Both the position numbers and the translations under genes were made by a program. The notes beneath the pieces are model-generated. The model saw nothing but the letters and a program-made list of their open reading frames with translations, was not told where the DNA came from and searched no databases. A DNA stretch of 64,000 nucleotides from Marchantia polymorpha subsp. ruderalis (taxonomy: Eukaryota; Streptophyta; Marchantiopsida; Marchantiales; Marchantiaceae), in assembly GCA_037833965.1 (NCBI GenBank), contig AP031353.1, positions 746,501 to 810,500 on the forward strand, written 5' to 3'. This document shows, piece after piece, positions 60,222 to 64,000 of this stretch (position 1 is the stretch's first letter; every line of letters starts with the position of its first letter).

Positions 60222-63200
60222 GCTTTGAGCTCATATCCTTCAGCTGAAACTTCAGTCGGGGGAGGAAACCAGGGACCCGGCGGTCATCCTTTGCACGATC
60301 GGCAAGTTCTACGCTGACCTCTACACCGCGCGTCCGAATTGTGAGACGGAAGTGACTGTCAAAAAGGATCTGATGGGCAAACTCACCGATAAACTCTCGG
60401 AGGCGGAGCGACTCATGCTTTCGGCCCCTCCGACGGAAAAAGAAATCGAAGACGTGCTTTTCGCCCTCCCCACGAACAAGGCACCAGAAGTCGACGGAAT
60501 CTCGGCTGAGGCCCTTCGCAAGACTTGGCCCCACATGAAAAAATTCTACCTGGCCATGGTGGCCAAGTTTTGGGAGGACGGGGTTTTAGCCGAAACGGTC
60601 ACGGAAGGGATGAACCGTCTCATCCCGAAATCGGTGAACAAACTGGAACTGAAGGATTGGAGGCCCCTCACGATGCTGAATACGGACTACAAAATCATCG
60701 CCAAGATCCTAGCCAGCCGTCTCCAGCTTCTCCTCCCGGCGATCATTCTGCCACAACAAACCGGGTTTGTGAAAGGCAGGAACATGCTGGATAATGTACT
60801 AACGCTGTGGATGGCACAAGATGCAGCTAAATCCAGTGACAGGAGTGGCATGTTTGTGAAGCTCAATTTTGAGAAAGCGTACGATCGGATGGAACACGAT
60901 AACCTCTGGGACACCATGCGGCATTGCGGCCTCGGCGAAGGTTTCATCGCGCTGGTGCAGGGCCTCACGCTGGGAGCATCGACCGCAGTTCATGTGAACG
61001 GCGCAAAAACCTTCCGCTTCCCCGTCGGAAGAGGCGTCAGACAGGGATGCCCACTCGCCCCGCTTCTCTTCGTCCTCGCAACTCAACCTCTGATGACGGA
61101 AGTGCAACATAATTACCGCATCGGCAAACTGAGAGGATTCAAAGTGGGCGAGTCTGTATTCTTGGATTACTCCCTGTTCGCAGACGACATGGGGGTCTTC
61201 ATCGAAGACTCCCAGGCATCCTTCTTGGAACTTCGCGCGGCCCTGGCGAAATACGAAGCCAGCAGCGGTGCGCACCTAAACCTTGCGAAGTCTTTGATTC
61301 TGCTGCTGGGAATGGATCGTCCCCCGAACTGGCTCTGCAGAACCGGGTGCGTGCTGATGGAACCTGGGGTAATCCACAAGTACCTCGGGGCCCTGACCGG
61401 GCTCGCTATCTCCAAACAACAGCAAGATGAGTTCTGCACGGCAAAAATAGCAAAAACACTTGGGGGCTAGGAGACCCGGCTTCTGTCGTTCGAAGCTCGT
61501 TCGGTCCTCCTCTAGCACGTCATCCAGGCGCAGCCAACCTTTTACACCTCGCTGATACGCCTCTCGCCGCAGACCTGCAGACGGGTGGAGCAGATGTACA
61601 GACACTTTCTCTGGGGGTACAACCAAGAAGGCAAGACGAAGAAAGCACTGGTACGCTGGGAGATGGTCTGCCGGCCGAAGAAACAAGGTGGCCTTGGCAT
61701 CTGCAGCCTGGCCGACACCAACGCCTCGCTCATGGGGAAGTGGATTGGTACGTTGCTTGACGACAAGGCAGGAGCGTGGGGTGGTGCACTTGCCGAGATT
61801 GTCACAAGCAGCCTGAAATACAATAAGAATGTGGTAAGAAGAGAGTACAGCATACAGGACATGATTTTTACAAATCAGCCGCTACGGATTCACAATACCG
61901 ACATGGGGAGTGCGCTACTGGCAAGCTGGAAACAAATCCAGAAGGACCTCAAATGGGAACCGGCAGGAGCGGCCATCCCAAGACATCTCACCCTGTGTGA
62001 CATTGTCTGCCTGCTGATGAATGAGACTACGTCCGCGGCCCCGCCGATAAAGCTCATCATGGCTAAGCTGCGCACGCTAAAGATTACGCAGGCCAAGACG
62101 ATCTGGACGCGTCAAAATCAGCTTCAGCAATGCTTCTCGCTGAACTCGATCTGCGAAAGCAGCAACACGGCCGACAACCACTTCCATCTGTTCTTGCAAA
62201 AAATGTATTCGACGCCAGGCTTAGCTGACACCCAGCTAAACAGAAGCACCGGCTGGAGGCTACGGGGGAAGCCGATCACCGGAGGGTTCACGGAGGCGGC
62301 GAAAGAATGGTTTGTGAGTGCCCCCCGAAACTCTCGCTGGATACCCATCTGAATCAGAAATGGAGGGAGCGGAAATCGGGGCCTGAATGGGAACACATCT
62401 TCTCCTCGCTCTGGGAACAGTACAACACGAACCGGGACAGAATTTTCATGTGGAGAATCCTGCAGCAAGCACTCTTCACTAACGAACGCGCAGCAAAGAT
62501 TGGCTTTGGGGATGGAAAGTGCGCGAGGGGCTGCCCGGACTCCGAATCGGTGGAACACATTCTCTTCGACTGCCCTTTCGCACGTCGGGTATGGGGCGAA
62601 GCTGCTAACCTGCGGTGGAACCCGCAGGACAAGACGAACATATTCAGCAACGCCAATTCACTGCTCCAGATGATTGAGGCAGGTCTTGGCAAACCCAGGA
62701 ATCGCACGCTGGACGGACAATGGATGTTGCTTAGCGAAATCTGCAAACACCTTTGGCTGAGCAGAAATGAAAAGGTTTTCGCTGGGTCCACGATCACGAT
62801 TAGTATTCACGGCAGGGTTCGGAACACGGTGGACAAAGCTGTCTCGCAGTGGAAAGAATCTAGACTTACCCCACCCCCGCACAGGTGGCTGGAAATCGCA
62901 AAAACTCTACAAAGTGCGATTGCCACGTCTATGATTACGCGACTGGAAAGGTGGCTCACGAAAACACTGACAGTAAATCAGGTCCCGACAGGACGTTCGG
63001 AAGCCTCCCACACGACGGAGGCAGCGATCAGATCGGACCTTCCCGAATCCCCCGTCTCGAGCGATCCGGGCGGGACCCAATACTAGGTGCACTCTCTCCC
63101 TCACACCCCCTCTTGGTTCGGTCTGGAATTTGTGACTGCTTGCTGGGAATGGTAATGCTGTTGTGATTATGCACTTGCGTCCGAGGCTGGTTGAGAGGAT

Positions 63201-63999
63201 GGTTCGGGCTGTAAGACCGCTGGTTTTCTGTCGCTACGCTCACCTGGCAGTCTCTTCCCTCAGTCCGCCCGCCTACCCCCTCCCCCCCCCTTTGATGACT
63301 CTGAAACACTTACCAATTCGCCCCCGGCCGTCGCGCTGTGCACCTCTGCAGTTAACACACCCACTCCCCACCACAGTTCACCACAGTCAGGCCCTCAGCT
63401 CTTCTGACAGGTGATGACCCCTAAAGACCCCGAAATCAGCACTGCCACACAGTAAAAACTGACATGCGCCCCAACCTCGTACCTTGTGGGTCTCTTCCCG
63501 GTTACCCCGACCGCTCCCCCGCCGGTCGCACACGTATGCCCACCATCGCTTCCACGACGCACTCCTACCCTGCACCCCGTGCACAACCACCACTATGTCA
63601 GCTCCCCCACGCACGCCCACCCCCCTGTGCCCGCTGGCTTCTGTGGCTTCTGCCGATCTCTACTCTCGCGCTCGGTGTGCCGCCTCACGCGGGCTCCGTC
63701 CACCTGGTGACTGTGGCACTGCTACTGCGGTTGGGCTCTGTTTGCTACTACGACTGCGGTTCTCGCTGAAGTCCTCTACTCTACGCGGTGGGCCGTCCCA
63801 CACGTGCGAGGCTCTCTCTGGTGATCGCTCGCGGGGACGACACGTGGACCTCCCGGCAGTGGTATCTTCCCGGTGCATCCCCGGAACTCTTCCGGATCTG
63901 CACGGCTTTGTCATCACTGGGACCGCCCGACGGCCGCCCCCTCCCCCTCACTCGGCTCGCTGCAGTTACCTGGTCGCTCGGATCAACCCTCGCCGATGA
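60222..63999 (+). mobile_element. LINE copy B, 5'-truncated, continuing beyond the window
   Basis: Starts within ORF2 upstream of the reverse-transcriptase domain, directly after copy A's right duplication. It runs through the ORF2 stop (63084-63086) and into the same GC-rich tail as copy A, cut by the window edge after 0.9 kb of tail. The exact 5' joint lies between 60222 and about 60235. Same strand as copy A, giving a head-to-tail pair. The RT and zf-RVT order is that of the plant L1-type LINEs; no endonuclease domain is present because of the truncation. Confidence 0.8.
60229..63086 (+). pseudogene. LINE ORF2 (reverse transcriptase + zf-RVT), inactive
   Basis: Conserved RT blocks: LPTNKAPEVDGISAE, RLIPKS, WRPLTMLNTDYKIIAKILASR, QTGFVKGRNMLDNVL, FEKAYDRMEHDNLW, VRQGCPLAPLLFVL, LFADDMGVF. 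The C-terminal zf-RVT is seen as CARGCPDSESVEHILFDCPF. The motif A catalytic Asp (KLD in relatives) is Asn here (codon 60865-60867), while both Asp of FADD (61183-61188) are kept. TAG codons at 61468-61470 (expected Trp) and 61513-61515 (expected Gln), and a frame change at the C run 62321-62326, break the frame. An in-frame TGA at 60226-60228 marks the 5' side. So this copy cannot encode an active enzyme. Confidence 0.9.
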
Positions 64000-64000
64000 A

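Overview
This is nuclear DNA of a land plant. The evidence is spliceosomal GT-AG introns, a plant-only receptor-like kinase (CRLK type), a light-harvesting-like protein with a transit-peptide-like start, fragments of the vitamin C enzyme GLDH, a MULE transposon, and a plant LINE with a zf-RVT tail. I cannot place it more finely. Base composition swings sharply between very AT-rich spacers (for example 33.6-38.9 kb) and GC-rich blocks (5.8-8.3, 12.6-14.4, 32.6-33.5 and 56.3-60.2 kb). A non-seed plant would fit, but I cannot show it.

Layout. 1-4.1 kb: 5' two thirds of a CRLK1-like kinase gene (minus strand, running off the left edge), with a perfect foldback in one intron. 4.1-18.6 kb: no convincing gene; a GC-rich leader/promoter block, an AT-rich stretch with a 132-bp tandem duplication, and a second GC-rich block. 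18.6-19.3 kb: single-exon voltage-gated proton channel (Hv1 family, plus). 20.4-21.6 kb: two-exon LHC-like (LIL/SEP) thylakoid protein (minus). 27.7-32.6 kb: four-exon PP2C phosphatase with a long N-terminal extension (minus). 33.6-38.9 kb: AT-rich desert. 39.6-40.6 kb: three-exon ribosomal protein S9 (uS4, plus).

The right third is transposon-rich. A decayed MULE with GC-rich inverted ends (47.56-51.81 kb) sits inside a degenerate direct-repeat array. Next to it is a two-exon GLDH pseudogene (52.45-53.65 kb, minus), then a 67-bp minisatellite. From 55.75 kb to the right edge two 5'-truncated copies of one LINE lie head to tail. The first copy is bounded by a 16-bp target-site duplication. 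That boundary puts a GC-rich tract of about 4 kb, full of stem-loops, downstream of the reverse-transcriptase ORF, so the element appears to have a giant structured 3' tail and no poly(A).

The host genes are independent housekeeping, signalling or plastid loci; nothing suggests a gene cluster. The strongest candidates for new biology are the LINE with the structured tail and its self-tandem arrangement. Next come the proton channel, whose S2 and S4 lack residues central to the animal channels, and the foldback in the kinase intron. All exon borders were read by eye from splice consensus, frame and remembered family sequences; no alignment was run.
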